Assembly: GCA_950295325.1 (NCBI GenBank)
Contig: OX485805.1
Span: forward strand, 50,244,758 to 50,308,757
Direction: 5' to 3'
Source of the DNA: Polytrichum commune
Taxonomy: Eukaryota; Streptophyta; Polytrichopsida; Polytrichales; Polytrichaceae
DNA: 64,000 bases
Shown: piece after piece, positions 31,463 to 44,170 of the stretch
Layout of the letters: each line of letters begins with the position of its first letter
Numbering within the stretch: the stretch's first letter is position 1
The notes under the pieces: generated by a model
What the model was told of the DNA's origin: nothing
The model's database searches: none
What the model saw: the letters and a program-made list of their open reading frames with translations, nothing else
Translations under genes and position numbers: made by a program

Positions 31463-32288
31463 TCTCAATCTAATGGATTATGAATATGTTTGCCAAAAAA
31501 TAATATGAAGTTGCACTACATAATCTAGTTGTTCATCATCGCTCTAAATTGCGAGAGTTGTGAAAAGGCTATCAAGAAACTTCTTGACTTCAAACGTGAC
31601 TTCGTTGGCAAATCAAGTGGAAACCATTCATTTGATTCGCACGAATCACGGTAATCACGTGATTTGTGTGACACTTTATGGACTTCATTCCATGTCAATG
31701 GATGCTCATGCGTTATTGGGTCATTCTCCAACCAATTTCAAATCTCTATACCTCCTTTTAGTTTGAGACTTTTTGATGGGATAGAATTATGTGATTAAAA
31801 TGATATATGCAATTTTCTTTTGAGAGCAAGGCATATGGTGAAAACAAGATTACTTCTTCCAAAATCATGGTCAAAATCATGTGTATGGTACAAAACAATT
31901 AGTAATCCTTCTAAAGCCATGTCCAATGTCTTGGGATACAGGGTCCATGAAAATAAGTAGAAATAAAAAACAATGAACATATTATCAAATAGTGAGTACA
32001 AAGAGGCTTTAAAATTTTTCACCCTCCACACTTACTTAATTTTGAGACCCAATTTCAAAAAAATTATTGCAACCATTTCATGTAAATTTGTGTCACTAGT
32101 TTGTAGTGATTTTCAGTATTACCATTTCAACTCTCTATCGGCCATTCACCTTGTGTACCCATACCTCACATTTGCCACAACCGTTCACATCTGTAAGTCG
32201 GCCACTATTTGGTATCTTTCACATCTTTCACATCTGGTGGCCTTTAATTTCCAAACAATTATCATGTCCATTTACAACCATTCACATC
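31463..32288. other. Upstream region of the pectate lyase gene
   Basis: This AT-rich stretch must hold the promoter of the minus-strand gene. No defined element was recognised and no other gene is seen. Confidence 0.4.
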
Positions 32289-32291
32289 TTA

Positions 32292-32786
32292 GGGCCACTT
32301 CACACATGAGCCAAAAGCCGTGACCATGAAATTGTGAGAGCCCAAAAGAAAGTGTCCAAAGGCCGTCCCAACACACCTCCAAAATCATGTAGTGTGGTCA
32401 CGGATCCTCAAGTTTAGTGTGAAGTCCTATGTGATCGGGCCATCCACCAAATGTTATTTCAATGAATTTCCATTCATGCAGGTCCTCACACATGATAAAT
32501 TAGAATAAACCAACGGTTGTGAGCATTTGGAGTGCCATGGTCTCCCGGTTTTGTGTTAGGCCTACCTCCAAGAGGTGGTCTTTGAAAATAGTCCAAGTGA
32601 CCATGAAACATGATCCATTTGACGCCATTTAGGAATCCATGTAGACTATCCATCATGCATTCACATACTCTGTTGGTCCCTCAAGCGTAGTGTGAAGCGA
32701 ACTTGGACTGGCTCCGCCTTTTCCACCAATGAGAGTGCTTGAAGTGCAATGGTCATGTTCTCCCAGTCTCGTGTTTGAAGTGGTCC
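32292..32786 (-). mobile_element. Harbinger-like MITE, copy D (cleanest copy)
   Basis: This 495-bp element is flanked by identical TTA duplications at 32289-32291 and 32787-32789. It starts GGGCCACTTCACACATG and ends GTTTGAAGTGGTCC. It aligns along its whole length with copies A and C and lacks the nested insert of copy C. Confidence 0.88.
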
Positions 32787-32806
32787 TTATACTAGAAGAA
32801 AATTTG

Positions 32807-33020
32807 TCCATTCCAACTCTCCGCTGCTACTTGGCTCTCACAATTCGCGGCAAGAAAATGCATAAAGAAATCATTTTGGTTGTCAACCGGAGGATTTTGG
32901 TTATCCGCTGTCCAAAAAATGCGGTCAAAAACTCCAATTGGACAACCAAAATGATTTCCTCATACATTTTCTCACCATGATTTGCAATGGCCAAGTCGCA
33001 ACGGATGGTTGTAATGGAAT
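32807..33020. repeat. Fold-back element with arms of about 90 bp
   Basis: The left arm (about 32807-32895) and right arm (about 32925-33020) are inverted and about three-quarters identical. Both contain GAAATCATTTTGGTTGTC or its complement. Only about 30 bp separate them, so the whole unit is one long hairpin. Confidence 0.8.
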
Positions 33021-33130
33021 ATGCCTCAAGTCAATAAAGAAAAACTGAAAGATCACAACATGTAACCAGTTAGATTTGGAAACACTAGGATTTTGACCGC
33101 TTATGCCCAAAAATCTCCATGGACATAGAC
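33016..33130 (-). repeat. Dispersed repeat R3, copy 1
   Basis: This is the reverse complement of a block at 36930-37050. The two share a GGTTACATGTTGTGATCTTTC-like core (CCAGTTAG-type variant here), a GGTTTTTCTTTA run and a TATTCCAT end. A third, shorter relative is at 46036-46096. Confidence 0.7.
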
Positions 33131-33239
33131 ATGTTGGATGAAACAGAGATTGGGTGAAATATGGACATGTTGGATGATAATCTCCAACTTGAGTCCTATC
33201 TAACTTCTATCATCTCCTAAATATGTATGCCCTTGTTGT

Positions 33240-33365
33240 GAATTTGAGTGTGGATTTCAATGTTTCTTAGGGTAGAATATATCTACACAATCCTAGCCTA
33301 ATGCCTAGGGGGTGGACTCTTCATTGGAAACCTAAATGACGTGTGTGGGTCACTATGAAATTAAA
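33240..33365. repeat. Dispersed repeat R4, copy 1
   Basis: This copy shares GGGGGTGGAC, a CCTAAATRACGTGTGTGGGT block and a following ATTAAACC with 46640-46730 in the same orientation. Confidence 0.6.
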
Positions 33366-34756
33366 CCCCTTTATAAGGGAAAAAATTATATACGTACTCA
33401 TGGCATGCAAAAAAAGGGACTCATGTATTTATATTAATCTTTTCAATTTCATGTGATAAATGCCTCCACTACATATACAAACTATACATCATGACTTAAA
33501 TGATCCTTTCTTACAAATGAACTCCACTTTCACTTTCCAAAGAGAAGGTCATTGAATGTTTTTCATCCATAGCATGTAACTCAAAGATTGCACCTAACAG
33601 ACAAAGATAAGAGCACAATAACTTAGCCATAATCTCGAGAGAAAAACTAAAAGAAGCCCATGAGAGCTCCAAGAGCCTCTAGTTTGTAAAAACGTAGAAC
33701 CCAAATGCAAACCCTAACTAGAGACTATGACCATATGAAAGCAATGGATGAATTTTTTCTCCAAACCTTAGGGCTCCGTTCTGTACATCTACCTTTACTT
33801 CATAAAATCTAATAGCCTTTTTAGATGTACACACTAGAGAAAAACAATACCTCTCCCCTTCTGTGTACTATGTACACTAATGCCTCAAATATTACCCCTT
33901 CTTACACCTACGTTAGTTCGTATGTGCTATGAAAAGTCCAATGTTTATATTGTAACACATGTTTACACTTTCTATTCTATTCTATTCTATTTATGATGCT
34001 TCTTTGCTAATATAGCACCTTACATAACATTTCGGTAGTGATGTTTATCGTGGATGAGGACTATTATTACATCACTTATTGCCGAAAGTTGAGTATATAT
34101 AGTTTCCCAAAATTGCTACACATCTATATCAATTTACTAGCTAGATTCAACTGTGGTTTATTCAAATATTAGGTTTGCACCATATAACATGTATTTGAGT
34201 GCATGTTCAAGAGCTTTTATATAGGACCAAGATACAATCAAAGATGCACGGAATGAATGTGTTGAATTGTCAATCGTGGTTGAGGACTATATCAAATCTT
34301 TCATGCGGCATCATTGTTGACACGGTATGAGGACAATTACAGAAAAACGGAACACATGAATATGAATCTAGATCGCCTGTGAAATGCAATTATAAGATTT
34401 GCTACGAACATGACTTGAAACGTGTTCAAGAGGCTATGGAGAACCAATAAATAAATAAAAAAGGAGAAGTTCGTGGACACAATGAGTTTGAGAGAATGAA
34501 ATCCTTGCCTAGAATTTAACGTTTCTCTTAAAAAAGTCGGTTCAATATATAAGTTATAGAATTTATAGTTACCTTATCAGTTGCAGTAAGTCGAGCACCT
34601 TATCGGTTTTGCCATAACATCCTTCAATGTGGTAAGTGATTGGTCGAACATGTGAAAGAGTTCATGTGGCATTAATGCAAATTCAATTTTGGCAAGCAAA
34701 GTGCCTATTTAACTGATAAGGTGCCATGGTATGGGCGTTCCAAAGACTATGCATGT
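33366..34756. other. AT-rich spacer
   Basis: No coding region is seen. A TTCTA-type pentamer microsatellite lies at about 33970-33991. Confidence 0.5.
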
Positions 34757-34922
34757 TTATAACCCACCCACACTTATTGGTGCGGGCCACCAGTGAATGG
34801 TTTCTACTAGTAGGGGCTACTTTTAAAGTTGGTTTAGCTAGTGAGAGTTACTGGATGCAACCAATGCTAGTACTCACCGTTCACTGGTGGCCTCCACCAG
34901 TAAGTGTGGGTGGGCTATTATA
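34757..34922. mobile_element. Small fold-back MITE with 43-bp inverted ends
   Basis: The left end contains CCCACCCACACTTATTGGTG followed by GGCCACCAGTGAA. The right end is its near-perfect inverse. The flanks are TTATA-like on both sides, which may be a TA-rich target duplication. Total length is about 166 bp. Confidence 0.85.
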
Positions 34923-36929
34923 AATTCAACCTAGACTCTACAACCCCATACAACCTTGTCCTACTCTTTATTCCCCTAGCCACAATTGTCATTAATACTT
35001 AGTTAGCGCCGAGGATCAGTTAGTGCAATTGTTTCAATGTCCACCCTAGGGGGATTGGTAATAAATGTAGAAACTACAATCTACATGCAATAAACTATAA
35101 GGTCTCCTATATTAATTATGGGTAAAGTTTGTAAAATAATTACATATAATATAGGTTGCTCTAGGTGTATGAAACATAATTATACGTAATATAGCATTTG
35201 ACATAATATTGTACATAGATTACCTAAGTGATACATATAGAATATCATGGGCATAAAGGGCTAGATATGAAGAATCATATACTTTGCACTTCATATATGA
35301 AGTATGGATGAATAATTTTTGTTTTCTTTGGTGGAAATTTGAGGATGGATGAAATCACTATTGAGATGTCTCCTAGGATTTCAAGGGGGTTGGGACATGA
35401 GAAAGTAAGGAGCTTTGTGAGTGGGGTTAGGGCATCACATTGAATACATCAGTTGTCTCTCCTCTCTTCTCCTCTGTTATGTTTTGTTTTGTGTTTAATA
35501 AGGTTCTCTCATCACTCCTCAGGTTAATCACCTACATAGCTTTGTTATGTAAATCTCGGATATTTGGCTTAAAGTTATGCAATTGGGTAGTGTCGAGAGT
35601 ACAGTAGTCCGGGTGAACTTCTTTAGTTCTCTTTGTCCATGTGACAATGGATCTAGATACATCTTCGTGAACCCTAATGAGACGAAATGAGGGTTGAAGA
35701 TGTGTGGGGAGTAATAGGCTTATGTTTAGAAAAAACAATGATTAGAAAGAACCATTATAGACATGATATTACTCAATGAATTATAGGTTCACTTCAGGTT
35801 CCAAGAGAACAAATATTGAGGTTTCCTTATGGGAACTATGGTGAGGTGTGAAGTGAGTATGAATGTGTTATTGTATTTGGTCTCATGAAAATCAATCGAA
35901 GCTTGGAATGCAAATTCTTGGTAGTTGGTTTTTGACAAGAACACGTTGATTTTGGTGTTTATAATATGAGATTCAAACAAATTGAATGATCTAGTGTTTG
36001 TTGATTCTAACCTGCATCAGGTTTACAACAAAGTTCTCCCAATCCTTTGATCGTACAAGTGCAAAACCAATTAAATCAAATAATATGCCTAGTTGATACA
36101 CTTCTATATTCTCAAAAAACCATGTCATGGCAAGATTCAAGCCAAAACAAGCTACACAGTTTTGACTAGATTTGGTGTGAATTGCAAGCAAGTCGTTGTT
36201 GGGAACCATAAGAAAGTCCCAAACATCATTAGTTTCCTCCATTACAAGACTACAACCTTGTATTTTGAAGCTTTGGTAAGCTCAAGTTGCGGTGAAATAC
36301 AAATTTATGTTCTTTTGTTGCTGGTGTTTGATTTTTGGATTGCAATCAAATCTCAATTTTTGGTTACCTAGAATCTTAAAGTATGGTATATTGTATTAAA
36401 AGAGAAAGGTGTGAATCGGAATGTAAGTGTTGGAGATTTGATTGTATTGAAAGAGTTGTGTGTGTGGAAGCAAGAAAAGGAGCACAAGAGTCAAGAAGAA
36501 GCTAGCCACATAAACAAACCTTTTTTTACCGCATATTGGATGGTGTATTTTGTTTCTTTGCCAATGTTTGTTAGTCTTTGACATAAAATTAGTGTTGATG
36601 TTGGTAGGAATAATTAGAGGCATTATGTAGGGTTTGTAATCATGTTGTGGTGATGGTCAATTAATGTCAGATGATGATGTAGGTCATAAATTTGTAAGGT
36701 GCCAAAGCAATTGAGCTGGACATATGTAGCTACATGTCTTCTTACAAAGTTTGTTCTTTTTTTTGTGGATTCCTCTTTAGGGTTAGACTTGGTTGGGAGT
36801 ATGGATACTTTGTTAAAATGTTACTTTAATGCTTTTTGGCTTGTCCTTTTATTCTCATAACATTGTTAGTTGTAGTTGTTACAAGTTTGTTTTTGGTTAC
36901 AAGCATTTGTGGACACCAAGAAATCCCGT
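34923..36929. other. AT-rich spacer
   Basis: Short open frames overlap on both strands at 35991-36371 (83 codons on minus, 92 on plus), but none is recognisable. No gene is supported. Confidence 0.45.
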
Positions 36930-37050
36930 TGAAGCAATGTCTAGGGAGATTTTTGGGCATAATGGTCAAAATCTGAGTGTTCCCAAGTTCAACCGGTTAC
37001 ATGTTGTGATCTTTCGGTTTTTCTTTAATAATTTGAGGTATATTCCATAG
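36930..37050 (+). repeat. Dispersed repeat R3, copy 2
   Basis: This is the inverted partner of 33016-33130. The match ends at TATTCCAT, exactly where the fold-back element begins next to copy 1. Confidence 0.7.
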
Positions 37051-38296
37051 ATTCCTCTAAATTGATGGGCTTGGGGTGCTACTGGTTTTAATTTATGGGC
37101 ATTGGGTGATGTACATGGACAAATGTACAAAGGTGGAAGCAAAGGAACATGGCTTTGGCTATTTTGTAGAATTGATTGCAAGATTGGTAAGAAAATCATC
37201 ACTTGTAGATATAATTAAATTATTTAGATTTTTGTAATGCATCTATCTAAATTCTTTTCACTTTGACAAGCAAGGTCAAACTAAGTATCTCAACACCTTG
37301 GTCACTCTTGACGTATTAGTTGACCTCATACTAGTTAAATGCCCATTTAACGAAGGTTTGCAGTTTAAATATCAAATAGCTATTGTATCAGCCTCATGAT
37401 TTTTTAGTTTAATATGGAGTTTGAAAGTTGATGTTTTACTTGTTTATGTACAAGCATTGGTGGTAGTTGATATTGCACTTATGGATGCTCAATAACTAAG
37501 TCACTTCTTTTTTGAGTTGCAGCATTAATAAGTGGAGGACCTGCAAGATCTACATGACTTCAAGTGTTTTGTAAATTTATGCGAATTCATAGCATATAAT
37601 TTTTTTTGAGGGCATGTGGGATCCTTGTAATAATGACTTTTAGACAAATATGGCCGCTAGCCTTGTAGCATGACACTGAGGTCGCTAATTATGTCAAAAT
37701 ATTGAAACCCCTAAATTTTGTTATTGAACTTTTTTTCTTCTTGTCTTCTTTTGTTTATGACATGTACATGAAATTCATTGTTGTTAATAATGTACTACTA
37801 TGTTGCTTTGTACCAGGCTTGAATGTGATTTCAAACCATAAACCTTGAGCCCGGAATTTTGCTTGTTCTTCTTGTTTTGTACAAATTTCTTCTTGCAAGA
37901 CTAATAGTTAATTATACACTTTAAGGACTTTGGGGAAATGGGAAATTTTCTTACATATTAGTAATATAGAGTACCACTGTAATTATTGATAGGGTGCCAA
38001 TAATCACAACAATTTACCATAATTTTGAAAATTAGCATGCCTTATAATCCATTCTAGTAGGTAAATGGCCCACCAAAAAATACTATATTATCGCACGTGT
38101 ATACTTAATCTAAGAGGAAGTGACATGCCATGTCCCCTCCCCTGCGGCGGGCGTTCACCCGTTTCAAATTATATTAGATAGTATGAATGAAAAGCATGAG
38201 AACTTAAAGATGTGGGGCTCAATGTACAACAACCTCATCAAGTTTTGACTCTTGGAATCCACCAGAAACGTGGTGCAACCCGAAGGGGTTGCCACC
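37051..38296. other. AT-rich spacer
   Basis: I see no supported gene, RNA or repeat structure here. Confidence 0.45.
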
Positions 38297-38299
38297 TAA

Positions 38300-38770
38300 G
38301 GGTCACTTTACACCTAGAGGCCAGGCCAATTCCCCTTGAGGCCGATTGCATGAAATTCAGCCCCTTTTGAGTTGGAGGCCGGCCTCAACTACACATTATA
38401 ATAAGATTATAATGGGGGCCAATTTTTCCATATGTAAAGGCCTTAGGGTCAAGAAGCTAGGCCAATTCAATAAATCTAGCATAATCCAATGGATCTAGCA
38501 TAATCCAACGGATATAGCATAATCCAACGGATCTAACATAATCTAGCATAGAGCCGTTCACATAATCCAATGGATATAGTTCGCTGAAAAAATCATATTC
38601 TATTAAAAAAAGTTTTTTCATTGAAATGTGGCATTGGCCCCGAGGCCAAGAATTGGCCCTCCATTTTGGGTGCACCCAATTCAACGAGCTCGGGTTGTAT
38701 CATACCATGCATTTTTTGATTAAATAATTTATACCACCAAATCAACCCGACGTCTAGGTGTAAAGCGGTT
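38300..38770. mobile_element. MITE with CTAGGTGTAAAG ends and an internal tandem array
   Basis: The left end, GGGTCACTTTACACCTAG, follows a TAA. The right end at about 38754-38770 carries the inverse, CTAGGTGTAAAGCGG. Inside, at about 38475-38580, a unit of about 20 bp (AATCCAAYGGATCTAGCAT-like) repeats about five times. Only the central 14 bp of the termini match well, so the exact borders are uncertain. Confidence 0.6.
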
Positions 38771-39413
38771 GGGGTTGATTTCAGCCTTAACTAAAAGCCT
38801 AATTGGTGTAGTGTGGTGCCCACTACCATGTGGGCCAAAATAACATATAAATACCTCATACTTCAAGCATGTAGAATTTTTTGTTACATTGATTTTGGGG
38901 GGGCGGTTTCATGTGTTGCTCAAATATAAGAGCCAATATCTTTCAGATATGATACCCAATTTGGGTGGTATGTGTGGTTTTAATTTTTTTAATTTTTTTA
39001 GGACAAGGTGACAGTTGTGCAAAACCTAACCACATGGTTTTGGAAAAAGCTTAGTGCACAAGTTCGTTGCTCCATTAGAAAGGGGAAATCTCCCAAAATG
39101 ACCTCATGTGGACCCTCCAGCTTTGAGGGTGATGGACTTCATTTAAATTTGCGCAAAAAAACCCAACTATTTGGGAGTAGCTCATTTGTCATACACATAA
39201 CATACTATGACAAAGTTGCTTACTTTCAAAAATTTGTGGGATGACCAAAATGGTTATGAAATGAAAAATTTCAAAGTATACTCTAGCTACCCCTTGGATC
39301 AAGGCCATGTCCATAGGTCAACTGAGCTAGCAAATGTGGTAGTTTAGTTCACATCCGTACTGATGGATTTGAAGAAAACAACGCCTATTTTGCTACTCAA
39401 TAGAAATTTCAAG

Positions 39414-39725
39414 CACTACACTAAATAAATTTTTTAATGTTGTTACCAACCTACCTTGCTCAACACTAATTTTCAATTCTTTGACAATTAGTGTTAGAAG
39501 ATATGCTAGAAGATATGCTGGAATTCTCCTTTAATCATTGTTATTATTATTTTTCATATCCTTACTAACACTAAATTCAAACATGCAACTTCCACATATT
39601 ACCATAGTTGATATTTAGTGTTTGAGTTTACATTTAATGTTACTTACTTTGATAGGGTTATTGATGTTTAGTGTATGCGTTTGTACTTAGTGTATCAAAC
39701 ACTAACTATCCTTTTTCGTGTAGTG
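39414..39725. mobile_element. CACTACAC-ended MITE
   Basis: This 312-bp segment starts CACTACACTAAA and ends with the inverse of CACTACACGAAA. Internal TTAGTGT/ACACTAA motifs link it to the hairpin-ended elements. The terminus resembles CACTA (En/Spm) elements, but no matching 3-bp target duplication is visible. Confidence 0.55.
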
Positions 39726-40249
39726 CTGGAGGTGCCCAAAAATGGAATGTGAAAGCTTGAGCGTTTGGGGGTCAAAGGGAGTTAAACTATCCTCATAAGT
39801 CAGTTTCTTATAGGATTTCAGTTACAGCAAATATCTACTAACTGGATCCGTAGGCTGTAATTTAATCAGGTCATTTGTTTGTTTTTTAAAAATATATCAG
39901 CAATTCTATCATTTTGAAGGTCATGTCAACTGTAAGTATATTTGTTGCAACCAAAATCCTGCAAGAAATCTCTACCGTATCAGACTTCCTGCATGTTTTC
40001 ACTCGTGTTAGGCCACATTTTTTGGACAGGTAAATCACATAAAATCTTCCATCGGTGGTAGGATTTGCTTGAAAGTGTGCTAGCCTTCGAAAGGTTTAGG
40101 GTGGTAGAACTGTCACTTAAGCAATGAATACACAAAATATTATTAGATTCAATTTGGGGATAGCATTTTGAAGGGGTGGCCACACACGTTCAAAAACGTC
40201 GGGTTTCAAAACGGAATTCGGTAAGCCAAGGTAAGAGTTGTAATACAAC

Positions 40250-41160
40250 TTTTTGGGCCATAGCCTGGTAGTAGGAAGGAAATACTTTTTCTTAATGATA
40301 AAGTAACTAAAATGATAGATGAAAGTTAGTTTAGGATGAAATAAGAAGGCTATAGCCCAAGGAAGTAGTTGTAGGAGTTACAACTGCCGGGAGCTCCGAG
40401 CTTGATGAACGAGCTATTGTAAGAGAGAAGGTACTTCTCGTTATATCTACTAAGCCATAGTCATGGAGAGTTAGGCTATAGACTACAAAGCTAGTTGAAT
40501 GTAGTGTCTTTGAAGTTAGATTAGCATAGGAGCATCACCACCTATGATAGGGGGATGTGGCCTAACAGATTGAGTTTGAATTGATTAAGTAAAGAGGATT
40601 ATATGATTGATACAAGTATGGCAATAGTATGTGTATGAAGTGCATGATCGAGTAAGAGTATTACAGGATTATGCTAGAGTACAAGGAGTGGAGAAAGCAC
40701 AACGTGAGGGAAATGAGTGAATCAATTTTGAGAAGTTGTTAAGTAGAGTGAATTAAAAGTGAGAGAATATATTTGAAGAATCAGAGTAGACGTGCTCAAA
40801 GATTGAGTAAGATTAAACTGGAAAGGAAGGCTATAGTCTGTATGGTGGAAGAAGCAGGGTAAGTTAAGTTGAAACACCACCCTATGTCAGTAGGAAGAGA
40901 GAAAAATGTTGCAGGAGATGTGTAGGTTATAGCCAGGGTTAGTGGGAGCCGAAGGGCAGTTGGCGGTTCGTGAGGGAGATAATCCCAGCGTGAATCAAAA
41001 TCACAAGAGGAGCTTTTGGAGAAGAAAGATTGACTATCACCTAAGTAAAAATGAAAAGAAGGCCATAGTTTGTAACGTAGAGAGGATGCCATAAGCATAT
41101 TTGCAAGAGATTGAGAAAGATATCGCAAGAGCAGTAGGCCATAGCCAAGAATATGTGAAT
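40250..41160. repeat. Scattered GGCYATAG motif region
   Basis: About eight copies of GGCTATAG/GGCCATAG or their inverse occur in about 900 bp. Examples are near 40257, 40343, 40451, 40474, 40827, 40927, 41061 and 41130. There is no clear period. No gene is seen in the interval, although short purine-rich open frames exist. Confidence 0.4.
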
Positions 41161-41279
41161 ATGGCCAGGGTTGTGAGTACCGAGGAGTCGGTGCACATAT
41201 GAATGAACCGTAGAAGCGGTTGAATTACATTAGTGCCCATAGAAGATGTCGCGCACCTCTCCATGAGGAATGCCCGAAA

Positions 41280-43830
41280 CACCATGGGCACAAGGGGGAC
41301 CCCGGAGTGACACCCGGGACTTGTGGCGCCGTTGGTGTCAGCCATAAACCCCCACCCTTATGCGTTGTAGTCCGGATGGGAGCCTATGGCTCACACTCAC
41401 TGCTCACTGTTCACCAACCCTTTGGCATGTGTGGAGTTTTCCCAGATGTCACACAAAACTCACAACTTTCATTCAATAGCACAAGGTACAAGCATTAAGA
41501 AATGCTCTTCCTAATCTAAGTTCCCATACCCACTAGCCCACGCTTTGGCTCATCAAGCTAAGCTTGACCTACATAATCTTAGACTATAAGCACTACGTAT
41601 TATGGCCAAGAGCCAAGACCTCAAATAACAACCAATTCCTTAATCGTTGCTAAAATCCTACTTAGCCTAGCCTAACCTTCCAATTAACCCCCAACACAAG
41701 CAACTCCATTCTCCTTAGTGTATGGGTTGGAGGCTACACTACCCATAGAATTCGAAGTTGAGTCGTTGCGGGTCGCCGTGAAGTCACGTCTCACAGATAG
41801 TCAGTCGTTAAGGAATCGACTGACAACATTGGAGGAGCCTGATGAAAGGAGAAGGATGGCAGCACGACACATCGAAGCCATCCAAAGGCGGAGAAAAATA
41901 ACCTTCGACAAGAAACACAAAAAGAGAGCACTAAGCCTAGGTATGATGGTGATGATTCAAGATGCTAGGAAACTTGACTTTCCGGGAAAGTTTGATGCAG
42001 TTTGGTTGGGGCCTTATCTTGTTCGGGAAGCATTCCCAAACAACTCGTTGCAATTGGAAACATTAAATGGGGAGAGCTTCCCAACACGTACGGCAAGCAG
42101 TCGATGTAAGGAATATCGGGCATGACTTGCTTGCCTGCGAAGCGAGAGATTCTGGGCCTATCCCCTGATGGTCGCCAGTTATGTGAGCCCCAATTATCGT
42201 TCACATGTGTTTTTAATTTTGCAAAACATTAAAACTTAGGTTTACCACTGCACTGAATGCTAGAACAGGTAATAAAGGGTTATGTTCTTTCGTATGGGTT
42301 GGAGTTGAATTAAGGCTTGGTAGTGAGTTAACAAGTGCTAAAGGCTAGGGAGAATTAATCTAGGACTTAATAGTGGGTGGTTGGGCTTAGTGTTAGAGGG
42401 TTCAATTGATTATTAAGGGGTTAGGCCTTAGGCACGTAAGTATGCCGGCGGCTGGGTTTTATTGACCACATTAGGATTGAGTAGTGATTGTTTTGAGGGA
42501 GGGCCCATGGGACCCTAGAGGAATGCGGGCTCGGTACTAGCAGGTGTTGGGTTGGCGGCTCGGCCAGCAGCTGCTCGTTGGGGAGGAGGAGACTAGGCAA
42601 AGACCGAAGGCGGAGCGGCGCGGCAACCTCCTCAGGCTGCTAAGGGTCTGAATGCTGGAGACCGAATTCGGCAAGGAACTGCGTATCAGCGAGAGATGGC
42701 ATTAGCCAGTGGCTGAGAGGGTGAGCTGGAGAATCCTCACATTGCTTGAAACCCCACATTGAGTCTGGGGCAACAAGCTGCGTTTGTCAGTCTCTGGGAA
42801 TCTGGAAGCCCCCCTGAATCTCTTTGAATTCCCGAATCTTAACTCGAAAAGTGTAAGGCCAGTGGAGGAATTGAGGGGCGGCTCGGAATGAGCATTGCAC
42901 CATTGCGGGGCTACGGGCTAGGAGCAGTGATCACAGTGAATTGGGCATCGGAGCACAACTCAGATTGATTGAAGGATAATGCGAGGAAGAAGAGGAGGCA
43001 GGTGGGGCTCACCTGTGGGTTCAGAACATTGACTGTGGCATCTGCGAAATCAATTGTCACCGAACGAGTATACATTAGATTGCGGGGGCTCAACAAGGCG
43101 TGGGTTCTGGTAGCCCAGTTGTTGGTATGGAATCTATGAAGAGCTGAGCTTGCAGGGTGATCTGAAGCCTTGACTCAGAATCAAGGCACCCTGGGACGAA
43201 TTTTGATAAGGATTGATCTGAGGAAGGATTAATGTGGGCGCCAAGGGCCAGGGAGAGGGTCTGCTGGCGAAGGAGGCTAGGCAGAGTCCGAGACGGGTGA
43301 TACAAAACATTCAACCCTGGAGGTCCAGCAGAGGGGGTTGAGGCAGGGCCGAACTAACGGCGAGCAATTGAAGAGGGACTGGTCGACCAGCCGACAGCAA
43401 TAGGGCCTTGGGGTTACCGAGTTGGGTTGTGGTAACCAACCTGGTTATATGGGCCTTGATAATTTGGTATTTAGGAGGAGTAGGCATTGCTCACCACGAG
43501 TGTGAGTAGTAGTGCTTCCATTTCATTAGGAGATGGGTTAGTAGTTAGGATAGTTTTAACTAGAGGGATTTTTGGGTTTTAAATGTGTGTGTAGAGTTCC
43601 ATTAGGGCACTTGGGTTAATCGTGACCATAGGGTGAATGAGTGTTTTTTCAACACTTGTAACCTCGTGTAATTGAATAAAAAGTATGTGTTGGGAATTGT
43701 GTTGCGGAGGCATCGAGTATTGAACTAAGGGCTAAGGGAAGCTAGCAAGTGCATGTGAGCCACATGCTCTCACCCGGACCACGACGCTTAAGGGTGGGGG
43801 TTTGTGTATTCTATAATGCCACCTCCGACC
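41280..43830. mobile_element. Fossil Ty3/gypsy LTR retrotransposon cluster
   Basis: An integrase C-terminal portion lies at about 41706-42125 (+), with the LVYGLEA and WLGPY signatures of plant gypsy elements. It is followed at about 42183 by what looks like the start of a long terminal repeat. A poly(A)-signal-like GAATAAAAAG lies near 43675. A segment at about 41340-41400 is the inverse of about 43745-43810, suggesting a second, oppositely oriented LTR piece. The cluster is broken, lacks gag, protease, reverse transcriptase and RNase H, and appears old. Confidence 0.7.
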
Positions 43831-43849
43831 TCTAGAATAAAATTGCAAC

Positions 43850-44170
43850 ACTAACATTGGGGCATGCGACCCTTGGGCAACCCCCAAAAATAAAATTAAG
43901 ACCCTATCAAAAATTAATGCATGCCCAATCTGTTTTGAAAAAAAAGTTGCTCTTGCATTCTTGAAGGTTGTCTTGTTCACAAAACCCATATTGAGTGCAC
44001 CTCACCTTCAAGGCCAAAAATCCAATATATATGTTCACTTCCTCTTAGTAAATAAATGATTGACTAGGATTTCATTCCCAAAGTGAGTTTGTCAATAGAG
44101 CATGTAATTAACTTTGGAAGTTAGAACTATGGAAAGTAATCCTCATTAGCATAGAGGTTTTAACTTTTTT
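43850..44170 (-). repeat. Dispersed repeat R2, copy 1
   Basis: About 320 bp matches 47430-47745 in the same orientation. On the minus strand both contain a short frame starting MGFV(N/D)K and continuing FKNARATFF. The repeat abuts the fossil LTR cluster. Its family is unknown. Confidence 0.65.

Noticed and set aside
41718-42125. The 135-codon frame as a host gene
   Set aside because: Its LVYGLEA and WLGPY signatures are those of the C-terminal part of Ty3/gypsy integrase, so it was placed in the fossil element.
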